Origin: Rhodanobacteraceae bacterium
GTDB lineage: Bacteria; Pseudomonadota; Gammaproteobacteria; Xanthomonadales; SZUA-5
Assembly (NCBI GenBank): GCA_016717705.1
Contig: JADKFD010000003.1
Span: forward strand, 124,001 to 188,000
Length of the DNA: 64,000 bases
Direction of reading: 5' to 3'
Every line of letters starts with the position of its first letter. The first letter of the stretch is position 1. The position numbers and the translations under genes are program-made. This document shows, in pieces, positions 19,668 through 28,235 of this stretch. The notes under the pieces were generated by a model. The model did no database searches, had not been told where the DNA came from, and saw only the letters and a list, made by a program, of their open reading frames with translations.

Positions 19668-21152
19668 TTAGGTACGCAGCGCATTCGCACCGAACGTGCC
19701 GTTTGTCGTTGATTTTGTGGGAGCGGATTTACTCCGCGATAGCTTTCGCGGGATAAACCCGCTCCCACACAAAGCGAAAAGCTCGCGGAGTAAATCCGCT
19801 CCCACAGTGACTCGCGGCGCTGTCACGTAGGCCCTGCGGGCCAACCTGACCACAGGTGGCTCGGCGCCAGGTGTGGTCACCGCCAGAATCTCCTCGATCG
19901 CCGCCAATGTGCGCGGTACCGCACCGCGTTCGCGTTCGACCACCGCCAACGCCGCCGCGCCCATTGCCGCGGCGCGCCTGGGATCGCTGAGGATGCGCAC
20001 CACCTGACTGCCGAGCGCCGCGCCGTTCGCCACGCGCACAGCCGCGTCCTCGGCGACCAGCGTATCGGTGATCTCGGCAAAATTGAAAGTGTGCGGTCCG
20101 ATCAGGATTGGCTTGCGCAGTGCTGCCGGTTCCAGCACGTTATGCCCGCCGATGCGATCCAGGCTGCCGCCGACGAAGCAGGCGTCGGCACAGGCATAGA
20201 ACTTCAACAGCTCGCCCATGGTATCGACCACGAAGCACTGCGAATCGAGCGAGGCGATGTGGTCCTCGCTGCGACAACTGGTGCGGAATCCATAGGAGCG
20301 ACACAGCGAGATCGCGGCACGAAAACGCTCCGGATGGCGCGGCACCAGGATCAGCAGAGCGTCCGGAAAGCGCCCGAGGATGCGCGCATGCGCCTGCAGC
20401 ACCGCCGCCTCCTCGCCCTCGTGCGTGCTCGCGGCGATCCAGACCGGGCGCAGCGCCCCCCAGGTCTCGCGCCATTCGCGCGCGACCTCGTCGAGTCCGC
20501 CGGGTACCGCCATGTCGAATTTGATGTTGCCGACCACGCGCATGCGCTCAGGGCTGGCGCCCAGGCGCAGGAAGCGCTCGCCATCGACCTGTGATTGGGC
20601 CGCGACCAGCGTGGCGCAGCGCACGGCGTCGCCGATCAAGGAAATCGCTGGCCCATAGCCTTTGAGACTGCGCTCGGACAGGCGCGCATTGGCGATGAAG
20701 ATGGGGATGCCATGCGCCTGACAGGCGAAATACAGGTTCGGCCAGATCTCGGTTTCCATCACCACCGCGATGCGCGGCTTGACGCGCGCGAAAAAGCGCT
20801 CGATCGCGGCCGGCAGGTCATATGGCAGATAGACATGGAACACGCGGTCGCCGAACTGCTTGAGCACCCGGTCCGAACCGGTCGGCGTGATCGTGGTCAC
20901 CACCAGCGGCTGATCCGGGTGGCGCCGCATCAATTCCTGGATCAGCGGAATCGCCGCATTGAACTCGCCCACCGACACCGCATGCACCCAGATCGATGAG
21001 GCGAAACCCGGATCGGCAAACCAGCCGAAACGCTCCAGCCAGCGCGAAAAATAGCCACGGTTGCGCAACCCGCGAAACGCCAGGCGATACAGGATCACCG
21101 GCATCGCCAGGTACATCGCCAGCGTATAGAGGCGGCGCGAGAGTCGGCGCAT
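19668..21152 (-). CDS. waaA: 3-deoxy-D-manno-octulosonic acid (Kdo) transferase
   Basis: WaaA transfers Kdo from CMP-Kdo to lipid IVA at the inner-membrane face. ATG at 21152 gives the usual short anchor (LYTLAMYLAMPVILYRLA), then the glycosyltransferase-N half with SIWVHAVSVGEFNAA, TITPTGSD and METEIWPNL, and the C half with KFYACADACFVGGSLDRIGG and HNVLEPAALRKP. The protein is 494 residues, about 60 more than usual. The extra C-terminal tail, from about LARRAYVTAPRVTVG onward, is encoded by hairpin repeat DNA (19717-19850) that the frame reads through. The enzyme core looks intact. Confidence 0.93.
   Translation of the reverse strand: MRRLSRRLYTLAMYLAMPVILYRLAFRGLRNRGYFSRWLERFGWFADPGFASSIWVHAVSVGEFNAAIPLIQELMRRHPDQPLVVTTITPTGSDRVLKQFGDRVFHVYLPYDLPAAIERFFARVKPRIAVVMETEIWPNLYFACQAHGIPIFIANARLSERSLKGYGPAISLIGDAVRCATLVAAQSQVDGERFLRLGASPERMRVVGNIKFDMAVPGGLDEVAREWRETWGALRPVWIAASTHEGEEAAVLQAHARILGRFPDALLILVPRHPERFRAAISLCRSYGFRTSCRSEDHIASLDSQCFVVDTMGELLKFYACADACFVGGSLDRIGGHNVLEPAALRKPILIGPHTFNFAEITDTLVAEDAAVRVANGAALGSQVVRILSDPRRAAAMGAAALAVVERERGAVPRTLAAIEEILAVTTPGAEPPVVRLARRAYVTAPRVTVGADLLRELFALCGSGFIPRKLSRSKSAPTKSTTNGTFGANALRT
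19717..19852. repeat. Cluster of GTGGGAGCGG and TCACGTAGGCC hairpin repeats inside the waaA 3' end
   Basis: GTGGGAGCGGATTTACTCCG (19717), GCGGGATAAACCCGCTCCCAC ending at 19768, and GCGGAGTAAATCCGCTCCCAC ending at 19805 are alternating members of one family. A GTCACGTAGGCCCTGCGGGC repeat follows from 19826. They lie within the translated tail of waaA. Other members: 42841, 45630, 49813, 51120 and 55540-55606. Confidence 0.85.
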
Positions 21153-21190
21153 GCGGGTTCGGTGCGGGTGGGGGCGCAGTATCGCCCAGA

Positions 21191-21422
21191 GACGGGGCAC
21201 GGGGCACGGGGCACGGGGCACGGGGCACGGGGCACGGGGCACGGGAAGGCTCGCACGACAGCGGTTCCCGGAGTGCGCCGCGCCTGCGGCGCCGCTCTTT
21301 CATCTGTGTGGATCCCGGACCCCAGAGCGCCCGCGCAGGCGCGCGGCCCTCCAAGAGCATCGGACACCCCGTCCCGGACTTGCCCCGAGCCCCGAGCCTC
21401 GTGCCCCGTGCCCCGTGCCCCG
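21191..21422. repeat. Paired inverted low-complexity tracts, word GGGGCACG
   Basis: The left tract (21191-21245) is GGGGCACG repeated about six to seven times. The right tract (21399-21422) is CCCCGTGC repeated about three times. The core of ~150 bases holds an internal GC-rich hairpin (GCGCCGCGCCTGCGGCGCCG) and no gene. It lies between the divergent waaA and lpxL-like genes and so covers both 5' regions. Confidence 0.8.
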
Positions 21423-21443
21423 CTATCCGCTTAGACTCGCCCC

Positions 21444-22367
21444 ATGCGCAAAGTGAAGACCGCGGCCAGGCCGCTGTGGCATCCGTATTCCTGGCCGGGC
21501 TGGATCGCGGTCGCCCTGCTGTGGCTGATCGCGCGGATTCCGCATCGCTTGGCGCTGGCTTTGGGCGCCTCGGCCGGCCCGCTGGTTCTGAGCTTGATGC
21601 CGCGCAGAAGACGCATCCTGGAACGCAATCTGGCCCTGTGCTTTCCCGACTGGAGCGACGCCCAGCGACGCTCCATCGCCCGCGAGAACGCGCGTGAATC
21701 GGGCCGCATGCTGGCGGCCTTTGCCTGGGGCTGGTTTGGCTCGATCCGCCGCGTGGCCAAGCTGTCCGTGGTCATCGACGGCCTGGAGCACATCGAAGCC
21801 GCGCGCGCCGCGGGGCGCGGCGTGTTGTTGGTCGGCGCGCACTTCAGTCATCTGGAACTGGCCGGACGCCTGCTGTGCCGCTTCATTCCGCTGGCCGGCA
21901 TGTATCGCGAACATCACGATCCGGCCTTCGAGTGGGCGGTCAAGCGCGCGCGAGCGCGCTACGCCGATGCGATGTTCCGCCGCGACGAGTTGCGCGGCGT
22001 ACTGCGGTATCTCAAGTCCGGCGGCGTGCTGTGGTACGCGCCGGATCAGGAATACCACCGTGGCGAGCGCGTGTTCGCGCCGTTTTTCGGCATACCGGCA
22101 TCGACCATCACCGCCACCCACCAGATGGCGCGCCTGAGTGGCGCTGCGGTGATCGGCTTCGAACACCGCCGTGAACCCGATGGCAGCTATCGCTTGCGCC
22201 TGCATCCACCGCTGTCCGACTTCCCGAGTGCAGACGCGCTGGCCGACACCACACGCGTCAATGCGTTGCTGGAGCAGATCATCCGCGCGGCCCCTGAGCA
22301 GTACCTTTGGGCACATGCGCGCTTCAAGGCAAGACCAACCCGCGAAGAGCCCTCGTTGTATCGATAA
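21444..22367 (+). CDS. lpxL: Lipid A biosynthesis acyltransferase (LpxL/HtrB family)
   Basis: A 307-residue inner-membrane acyltransferase that adds a secondary acyl chain to Kdo2-lipid IVA. After an N-terminal membrane segment (WIAVALLWLIARIPHRLALAL) come RRRRILERNLALCFPDWS, the catalytic HFSHLE motif (H-X4-E), and GMYREHHDPAFEWAV. YAPDQEYHRGERVFAPFFG follows, with the conserved DQ-Y segment. It is divergent from waaA, which makes its substrate, so the two genes act in consecutive steps. LpxL, LpxM and LpxP cannot be told apart with certainty. Confidence 0.9.
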   Translation: MRKVKTAARPLWHPYSWPGWIAVALLWLIARIPHRLALALGASAGPLVLSLMPRRRRILERNLALCFPDWSDAQRRSIARENARESGRMLAAFAWGWFGSIRRVAKLSVVIDGLEHIEAARAAGRGVLLVGAHFSHLELAGRLLCRFIPLAGMYREHHDPAFEWAVKRARARYADAMFRRDELRGVLRYLKSGGVLWYAPDQEYHRGERVFAPFFGIPASTITATHQMARLSGAAVIGFEHRREPDGSYRLRLHPPLSDFPSADALADTTRVNALLEQIIRAAPEQYLWAHARFKARPTREEPSLYR

Positions 22368-22510
22368 CTTTGCTGCGCTGGCGGCGTTTGGACAAGGTCA
22401 ACACAGGTCAAGGGGTGCGGATTCCTGATTGTTGACGCAAAGGCGCCAAAGCAATCATCCCGTCGTATGCCTAAAATCGAGGGATTCCTTTTCCGCACCC
22501 ATCCCTCCCT

Positions 22511-23395
22511 ATGACCACCACGCTGTCCGAATCGAACCTGCCCGGCCTGACCCGGATTCATCGCGGCAAGGTGCGCGATGTCTACGCGCTGCCAGACGAG
22601 CGCCTGCTGATGGTCGCCACCGATCGTTTGTCCGCCTTCGACGTGATCCTGCCGGACCCGATTCCGGGCAAGGGCGAGATCCTGACGCAGATGTCGAACT
22701 TCTGGTTCGCGCTGACCCAGGCCACCTGCCCGAATCACCTGACCGGCATCGACCCGGTCAGCGTGCTGCCGCCGGGCACCGACGCCGAGCTCTACCGGCG
22801 TCGCAGCGTGGTTGCGCGGCGGCTGAAGCCGGTGCCGGTCGAGGCGATTGCGCGCGGTTACCTGATCGGCTCGGGCTGGAAGGAATATCAGGCGCGCGGC
22901 AGCGTTTGCGGCATCGCCCTGCCCGCCGGCATCGAAATGGCCGGCGAGTTGCCCGAACCCATTTTCACGCCATCCACCAAGGCTGCGGTGGGCGATCACG
23001 ACGAGAACATCGGCTTCGATCGCGTCATCGAGCTGGTCGGCGCCGATCTGGCCGAACGCGTGCGCGCGGCGACCCTGGCGCTGTATGCGCAGGCGCGACG
23101 CCATGCCGCAGCACGCGGCATCCTCATCGCCGACACCAAGTTCGAGTTCGGCCTGGACGCGGACGGCACGCTGCGGGTGATGGACGAGATCCTCACCCCG
23201 GATTCCTCGCGCTTCTGGCCCGCCGCCGAATGGGTGCCGGGGCGCAACCCGCCGTCCTTCGACAAGCAGTTCGTGCGCGATTACCTGGAGACGCTGGACT
23301 GGAACAAGACCGCGCCCGGGCCGCGAATTCCGGCCGAGGTCATCGAAGGCACGCGGGCGAAGTACGCGCAGGCGCTGCAGTTGTTGACGGCGTGA
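22511..23395 (+). CDS. purC: Phosphoribosylaminoimidazole-succinocarboxamide synthase
   Basis: SAICAR synthase, the eighth step of purine synthesis, joins CAIR and aspartate using ATP. The 294-residue protein begins with GLTRIHRGKVRDVYALPDER, then ATDRLSAFDVILPDPIPGKG, the family block EAIARGYLIGSGWKEYQ, and near the C-terminus LIADTKFEFG and DEILTPDSSRFW. This is the longer, eukaryote-like form common in this order. It stands alone, bounded on the right by a GTAGGAGCGACG repeat pair. Confidence 0.96.
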   Translation: MTTTLSESNLPGLTRIHRGKVRDVYALPDERLLMVATDRLSAFDVILPDPIPGKGEILTQMSNFWFALTQATCPNHLTGIDPVSVLPPGTDAELYRRRSVVARRLKPVPVEAIARGYLIGSGWKEYQARGSVCGIALPAGIEMAGELPEPIFTPSTKAAVGDHDENIGFDRVIELVGADLAERVRAATLALYAQARRHAAARGILIADTKFEFGLDADGTLRVMDEILTPDSSRFWPAAEWVPGRNPPSFDKQFVRDYLETLDWNKTAPGPRIPAEVIEGTRAKYAQALQLLTA

Positions 23396-23407
23396 GCGGC
23401 CGCTGTC

Positions 23408-23483
23408 GTAGGAGCGACGTGTACGTCGCGACCGTCATCAGTCCCGTTCGCAGCGATGGTCGCGACGTACACGTCGCTCCTAC
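23408..23483. repeat. Inverted pair of GTAGGAGCGACG hairpin repeats
   Basis: GTAGGAGCGACGTGTACGTC from 23408 faces GACGTACACGTCGCTCCTAC ending at 23483, around a ~30-base centre. It separates purC from the sugar kinase gene and is a second copy of the element after pepQ. Confidence 0.85.
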
Positions 23484-23498
23484 AATGGCGCGCAACCG

Positions 23499-24503
23499 AT
23501 GAGCCTCAGCCCCGACCGCCTCACCGCCCTCGCCGCCTTCGCCCAGGCGCACCTCGGCGTGCTCGACGGCCCGCCGACCGCGGCCTCCGCCGACGCCAGC
23601 TTCCGCAGCTACTGGCGCGTGCGCCAAGGGCTGCGCAGTTGGGTGGTGATGAACGCGCCGCCGGACAAGGAGGACGTCGGGCCGTTCATCGACATTGCCG
23701 CCCGGTTGCGCGCCGCCGGGCTCAACGCACCAGAGGTCATCGCCCAGGATCTTGCCCAGGGTTTCCTGCTGCTGAGCGACCTGGGAACGCGCACCTACTT
23801 GCCGGAACTCGACGAGGCGCATGTCGAAGCGCTGTATGGCGATGCATTCGACGCGCTGCAAACGATGCAGACTCGCGTCGATGCCCACGGACTGCCCCTC
23901 TACGACACACTGCGCCTGACCACCGAGATGGAGCTGTTTCCGATCTGGTTCCTCGGGCGGCATCTGGGTCTGGAGCTTGACGGCAAGCACGCGAATATCA
24001 TCGAAGACTGCATGCAGCGACTGCTGAACAGCGCCGCCGAACAGCCCATGCGCTTCGTCCACCGTGACTATCACTCGCGCAACCTGATGATCGTGCCGGG
24101 CGCCAATCCGGGGATCATCGACTTCCAGGACGCGGTGATCGGCCCGATCACCTATGACCTGGTATCGCTGCTCAAGGATTGCTACATCCAGTGGCCGCTG
24201 GCGCGGGTCTACGGCTGGGCCGAGAACTATCGCCAGCGCCTGGTGGCGGCCGGCGTGGTGGAAGTCGGCACCACGCGCTGGCGCCGCTGGTTCGACTGGA
24301 TGGGTCTGCAGCGGCACCTCAAGGTGCTTGGCATCTTCGCTCGATTGAACTATCGCGACGGCAAGTCCGGGTACTTGAACGATCTGCCGCTGGTGCTCGA
24401 TTACACACTGAGTGTGTGCCAGCGCTACGGCGAACTGGCGCCATTTGGCGAGTGGCTCGAAAAGCTGACGCGCGGGGTGGATTTGACGCGGGCGAAGGCT
24501 TGA
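23499..24503 (+). CDS. amgK: Aminoglycoside-phosphotransferase-fold kinase, AmgK-like
   Basis: A 334-residue cytoplasmic kinase with the APH fold. The catalytic loop is FVHRDYHSRNLM (H-D-x-x-x-x-N), followed by the metal-binding GIIDFQDAVIGPITYDLVSL. The N-terminal ADASFRSYWRV region and the LLSDLGTRTYL block match AmgK, the anomeric kinase that phosphorylates MurNAc and GlcNAc in the cell-wall recycling bypass. The usual partner gene murU is not next to it in this window, so the specific name is a family inference. Other APH-fold kinases remain possible. Confidence 0.78.
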   Translation: MSLSPDRLTALAAFAQAHLGVLDGPPTAASADASFRSYWRVRQGLRSWVVMNAPPDKEDVGPFIDIAARLRAAGLNAPEVIAQDLAQGFLLLSDLGTRTYLPELDEAHVEALYGDAFDALQTMQTRVDAHGLPLYDTLRLTTEMELFPIWFLGRHLGLELDGKHANIIEDCMQRLLNSAAEQPMRFVHRDYHSRNLMIVPGANPGIIDFQDAVIGPITYDLVSLLKDCYIQWPLARVYGWAENYRQRLVAAGVVEVGTTRWRRWFDWMGLQRHLKVLGIFARLNYRDGKSGYLNDLPLVLDYTLSVCQRYGELAPFGEWLEKLTRGVDLTRAKA

Positions 24504-24511
24504 CCGCAAGA

Positions 24512-24589
24512 GCATCGCGCGCGAGCGCGCTCCTACAAATCCTGCGTGGACTCTCGGCAAGGTTGTAGGAGCGCGCTCGCGCGCGATGC
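24512..24589. repeat. Inverted pair of GTAGGAGCGCGC hairpin repeats
   Basis: GCATCGCGCGCGAGCGCGCT begins at 24512 and GTAGGAGCGCGCTCGCGCGC-GATGC ends at 24589. The centre, AATCCTGCGTGGACTCTCGG-CAAGGTTG, is nearly identical to that of the element at 45667. The rest of 24590-24732 shows nothing recognisable. Confidence 0.88.
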
Positions 24590-24732
24590 CCTTTGCGCAA
24601 TCCGCGCCGAAGATGCGGGATGAACCCGCCCCCCACAAAACCCTGCGGCGTAGCCCGGTGTACGCGCGAAAGCGCGTTCACCGGGGCGGTGACGTCGCAA
24701 GTACCCGGTGAATCGCTGCGCGATACATCGGG

Positions 24733-25116
24733 CTACAGGAGTCTGCGCGCCAGCGCGAATGCACTGGCTGCCGCCGCCAGCGACAGCAACACATTGGCCA
24801 GTACATAGATCAGGGCGATGCGCTCCTGCCCGCGCAACCACAGTCCGAGCGCATCCAGGCTGAAGGCCGAAAAGGTAGTCAGACCACCAAGAAAGCCGAC
24901 CAGCACCAGCGCATGCACGCTGGCGGTGTCCTCGCGCACGCTGGCCCAGGCGAAGAACACACCGGCCAGCGCGCAACCGACCACGTTGACCGTCAACGTC
25001 GCCCACGGCGCCGGCGCGCCGAGCAGGCGCACCACGCCCTGGCCGATCCAGAAGCGCGTCAGTGCGCCACCGGCTCCGCCGAGGGCGACGAGGAGGCTGA
25101 GGGGGAGGAGGGTCAT
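24733..25116 (-). CDS. crcB: Fluoride channel CrcB
   Basis: A 127-residue, four-helix membrane protein that exports fluoride as a dual-topology dimer. Family motifs are clear: GGAGGALTRFW in helix 1, TLTVNVVGCALAG in helix 2, and GFLGGLTTFSAFSLD with the conserved Phe/Thr/Ser track in helix 3. ATG at 25116 is preceded by GGAGGAGGG; the open frame upstream runs through a low-complexity tract and was rejected. No fluoride-riboswitch sequence is visible upstream. Confidence 0.93.
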   Translation of the reverse strand: MTLLPLSLLVALGGAGGALTRFWIGQGVVRLLGAPAPWATLTVNVVGCALAGVFFAWASVREDTASVHALVLVGFLGGLTTFSAFSLDALGLWLRGQERIALIYVLANVLLSLAAAASAFALARRLL

Positions 25117-25121
25117 TCGTT

Positions 25122-25308
25122 TGGTAAGTGGTAAGTGGTGAGTGGTAAGTGGCAGAGGCGGCTGCACGCCAGTTCGCAGCGCGACGCGAAGCATGGCTGA
25201 GCAAATCATCGGCCATTGCTGTGGTGAAAAACACCGTGAAACCAATTCAGCTCCGCACCTCACCGGTGCGCTCCTGCCACTCACCACTTACCACTCACTA
25301 CTTACCGC
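25122..25308. repeat. Paired inverted low-complexity tracts, word AGTGGTAAGTGG
   Basis: The left tract (25122-25154) is TGGTAAGTGGTAAGTGGTGA and similar words. The right tract (25275-25308) is the complement, GCCACTCACCACTTACCACT and so on. About 120 bases lie between and encode nothing obvious. The rarA TAA stop (25302-25304) lies within the right tract, and crcB starts just left of the left tract. Confidence 0.82.
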
Positions 25309-26570
25309 TTCGCCAGCGCTTCCCGCCGCCGCTGCCTGATCCAGTCCAGCTTCTCCCTGATCTTGATCTCCAACCCGCGCTCGACCGGCTGGTAGAAGAC
25401 CTGCTCGCCAATCTCCTCGGGAAAACCGCGCTGATCGAAGGCGATACCTTGATCGGCCTCGTGGTCGTACTGATAGCCCTTGCCGTAACCCAGGCCTTTC
25501 ATCAGCTTGGTCGGCGCGTTGCGCAATTCCAGTGGTACCGGAAGGCTGCCGCCGGATTCGACCATGGCGCGCGCTGCCTTGTGCGCCATGTAGGCGGCGT
25601 TGCTCTTCGGCGCGACGGCCAGGTACAGCACCAGTTGCGCCAGCGCGACCTCGCCCTCGGGTGAGCCCAGGCGCTCATAGGTCTGCCAGGCGTCGATCGA
25701 CATGGCCAGTGCGCGCGGATCGGCGTTGCCGATGTCCTCGCTGGCAAAGCGCGTCAGCCGGCGCGCGAGATAGGTCGGATCGCAACCGCCGTCGAGCATG
25801 CGGCAGAACCAGTACAGCGCCGCGTCGGGGTTGGAACTGCGCAGCGTCTTGTGCAGCGCCGAGATCTGGTCGTAAAAGGCCTCGCCACCCTTGTCGAAGC
25901 GACGAAAGCTCTCGCTGACCACGCTGCGCAACAGGTCAAAGGTGATTTCGCCGCCGTCGTCGATCTGGTCGGCGGCGATGTCGAGCAGGGTCAGCGCGCG
26001 GCGCACATCACCATCGGCGACTTCAGCGAGGCGCTCCAGCGCGGCCGGCTCGGCAGTGAGTTCACGTGCGCCGAGGCCACGCTCGCGATCGGTCAACGCC
26101 CGCTGCAGCGCGGCCAGCAGAGCCTCGGCCGACACCGGCTTGAGCACATGCACGCGACAGCGCGACAGCAGCGCCGAATTGACCTCGAAGGACGGGTTCT
26201 CGGTGGTGGCGCCGATCAGCGTGATGGTGCCGTCCTCGACGTGCGGCAGGAAGGCATCCTGCTGCGCCTTGTTGAAGCGGTGCACCTCGTCGACGAACAA
26301 CAGCGTGCGCTTGCCCAGATCACGATTGGACTTGGCCGCAGCCACCGCCGCACGGACTTCTGCGACGCCACCCAGCACCGCCGACATCGCCATGAACTCG
26401 GCCTCGCCAGCGTGCGCGCACAAACGCGCCAGCGTGGTCTTGCCGCAGCCCGGCGGGCCCCACAGGATCATCGAATACGGCCGCCCCGCCTCCAGCGCCT
26501 TGCGCAAAGGCTTGCCCGGCGCCAGCAGGTGCCCCTGGCCGACGATCTCGTCGAGCGTGCGCGGCCGCAT
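25302..26570 (-). CDS. rarA: Replication-associated recombination protein A
   Basis: RarA (MgsA) is a AAA+ ATPase of the clamp-loader clade that acts at stalled replication forks. Walker A is GPPGCGKTTLA, Walker B/sensor is LLFVDEVHRFNKAQQDAFLP, and sensor 1 is IGATTENPSFEVNSALLSRC. The C-terminal tetramerisation half includes ALYWFCRMLDGGCDPTYLARR. Homology plausibly starts before the first ATG: the upstream codons read PRESSPAATSAPLAER, as in other RarA proteins, but no ATG, GTG or TTG is seen there. The start is therefore uncertain by some 20 codons or more, and a small sequence error upstream is possible. Confidence 0.94.
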   Translation of the reverse strand: MRPRTLDEIVGQGHLLAPGKPLRKALEAGRPYSMILWGPPGCGKTTLARLCAHAGEAEFMAMSAVLGGVAEVRAAVAAAKSNRDLGKRTLLFVDEVHRFNKAQQDAFLPHVEDGTITLIGATTENPSFEVNSALLSRCRVHVLKPVSAEALLAALQRALTDRERGLGARELTAEPAALERLAEVADGDVRRALTLLDIAADQIDDGGEITFDLLRSVVSESFRRFDKGGEAFYDQISALHKTLRSSNPDAALYWFCRMLDGGCDPTYLARRLTRFASEDIGNADPRALAMSIDAWQTYERLGSPEGEVALAQLVLYLAVAPKSNAAYMAHKAARAMVESGGSLPVPLELRNAPTKLMKGLGYGKGYQYDHEADQGIAFDQRGFPEEIGEQVFYQPVERGLEIKIREKLDWIRQRRREALAKR

Positions 26571-26672
26571 GCGCTCGGCGAGCGGAGCGGAGGTCGCGGC
26601 GGGAGATGATTCGCGGGGTACGAAAGGCGATCTGTGCGGCTGGTCCGGGACACGACAGCAACATGTGGCTGG

Positions 26673-26745
26673 TGATCGCGCGCAAGCGCGCTCCTACAGT
26701 TCCTGCGCGAGCTTCCGGCAACTTGCAGGAGCGCGCTGGCGCGCG
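26673..26745. repeat. Inverted pair of GTAGGAGCGCGC hairpin repeats
   Basis: GATCGCGCGCAAGCGCGCTC from 26673 faces GCAGGAGCGCGCTGGCGCGC to 26745, around TTCCTGCGCGAGCTTCCGGC. It is located between the divergent rarA and miaB. Confidence 0.8.
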
Positions 26746-26822
26746 AGCTTTTGCTTCGAGTCGCCCGTTCACCCCGTCTGCCCTACAATGCGCGCCCTTT
26801 CTGTTGTTTCCGAGTGCGCGTC

Positions 26823-28235
26823 ATGGCCGGCAAGTTGTTCATCAAGACCCACGGTTGCCAGATGAACGAGTACGACTCGTCGAAGATGGCCGACGTGCTT
26901 GCCGCCAGCGACGGCATGACGTTGACCGAGGACGAGTCCGAAGCCGATGTCATTCTGGTCAACACCTGCGCCATCCGCGAGAAGGCGCAGGACAAGGTGT
27001 TCAGCCAACTCGGACGCTGGAACCTGTTGAAGAAGGCCAAGCCGGGCCTGGTGATCGGTGTCGGCGGTTGCGTTGCCAGCCAGGAGGGCGAGGCGATCGT
27101 CAAGCGCGCGCCGTACGTGGACCTGGTGTTTGGTCCGCAGACGCTGCATCGATTGCCGGAAATGGTCAGTCGGCTGCGCGCCGAGCGCAGACCGCAAGTC
27201 GATATCTCCTTCCCGGAGATCGAGAAGTTCGATGCGATGCCGGAGCCGCGTGCCGAAGGCCCGACCGCCTTCGTGTCGATCATGGAAGGCTGCAGCAAGT
27301 ACTGCTCCTTCTGCGTGGTGCCCTACACGCGCGGCGAGGAGGTCAGCCGACCCTTCGACGATGTCATCGCCGAAGTCGCCTCGCTGGCGGGCCAGGGCGT
27401 GCGCGAGGTCAATCTGCTGGGCCAGAACGTCAATGCCTATCGCGGCCAGATGCACGACGGCGAGACCTGCGACCTGGGCCTTCTGATCCAGTACATTGCC
27501 CAGATCGACGGCATCGGTCGCATTCGCTTCACCACCAGCCATCCGGTCGAATTCAACGACAGCCTGGTCGCCGCCTACGCGCAGTGCGACAAGCTCGCCA
27601 ACTACCTGCACCTGCCGGTGCAGGCGGGCTCCGACCGCATCCTCGCGGCGATGAAGCGCGGCCACACGGCAATCGAATACAAGCAGAAGATCCGCAAGTT
27701 GCGTGCGGTGCGCCCGGACATCTCGATCTCCACCGACATCATCGTCGGCTTTCCCGGCGAGACCGACGCCGATTTCGAAGCCACGATGAAGCTGGTCGAG
27801 GACATCGGCTTCGACCAGAGCTTCAGCTTCATCTACAGCCGCCGCCCCGGCACGCCGGCATCGAACCTCGCCGACGACACCCCGGAGCAGGTGAAGAAGG
27901 AGCGCCTCTATCGCTTGCAGGCCACGATCAACGACAACGCGCGCAAGATCAGCGCGGCGATGGTCGGCAGCACCCAGCGCGTGCTGGTCGAGGGCTTGAG
28001 CCGCAAGGACGCCAACGAACTCACCGGCCGCACCGAGAACATGCGCTACGTCAACTTCGCCGGCCCGCCGCGGCTGATCGGGCAGTTTGTCGATGTGGTG
28101 GTGACCGAGGCGATGGCGAACAGTCTGAGGGGGCGGGTGGCTGTCGATGGTCGGGACCCGGGACTCGGGACCCGGGACCCGGGAAATGCGCGGGATGCCG
28201 TCGCCGCAACCGCAGAATCGGGCAATCGCGTCTGA
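26823..28235 (+). CDS. miaB: tRNA-2-methylthio-N6-dimethylallyladenosine synthase
   Basis: MiaB is a radical-SAM methylthiotransferase that modifies A37 of tRNAs reading UNN codons. The ATG at 26823 begins MAGKLFIKTHGCQMNEYDS. Three cysteines of the N-terminal cluster lie in HGCQMN, NTCAIRE and VGGCVAS; the radical SAM cluster is MEGCSKYCSFCVVPYTRG. A TRAM domain ends at about ANSLRGRV. The remaining ~30 residues (VDGRDPGLGTRDPGNARDAV...) are encoded by a GGGACCC repeat tract and lie beyond the usual end of the family. The gene heads a run with ybeZ and ybeY. Confidence 0.96.
   Translation: MAGKLFIKTHGCQMNEYDSSKMADVLAASDGMTLTEDESEADVILVNTCAIREKAQDKVFSQLGRWNLLKKAKPGLVIGVGGCVASQEGEAIVKRAPYVDLVFGPQTLHRLPEMVSRLRAERRPQVDISFPEIEKFDAMPEPRAEGPTAFVSIMEGCSKYCSFCVVPYTRGEEVSRPFDDVIAEVASLAGQGVREVNLLGQNVNAYRGQMHDGETCDLGLLIQYIAQIDGIGRIRFTTSHPVEFNDSLVAAYAQCDKLANYLHLPVQAGSDRILAAMKRGHTAIEYKQKIRKLRAVRPDISISTDIIVGFPGETDADFEATMKLVEDIGFDQSFSFIYSRRPGTPASNLADDTPEQVKKERLYRLQATINDNARKISAAMVGSTQRVLVEGLSRKDANELTGRTENMRYVNFAGPPRLIGQFVDVVVTEAMANSLRGRVAVDGRDPGLGTRDPGNARDAVAATAESGNRV

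Noticed and set aside
22429..23502. Long alternative-frame reading over purC
   Set aside because: It is a plus-one shadow of the purC gene, which has every family motif in its own frame.
25117..25301. Fluoride riboswitch for crcB
   Set aside because: No crcB-motif sequence could be recognised upstream; the space is taken by low-complexity tracts.
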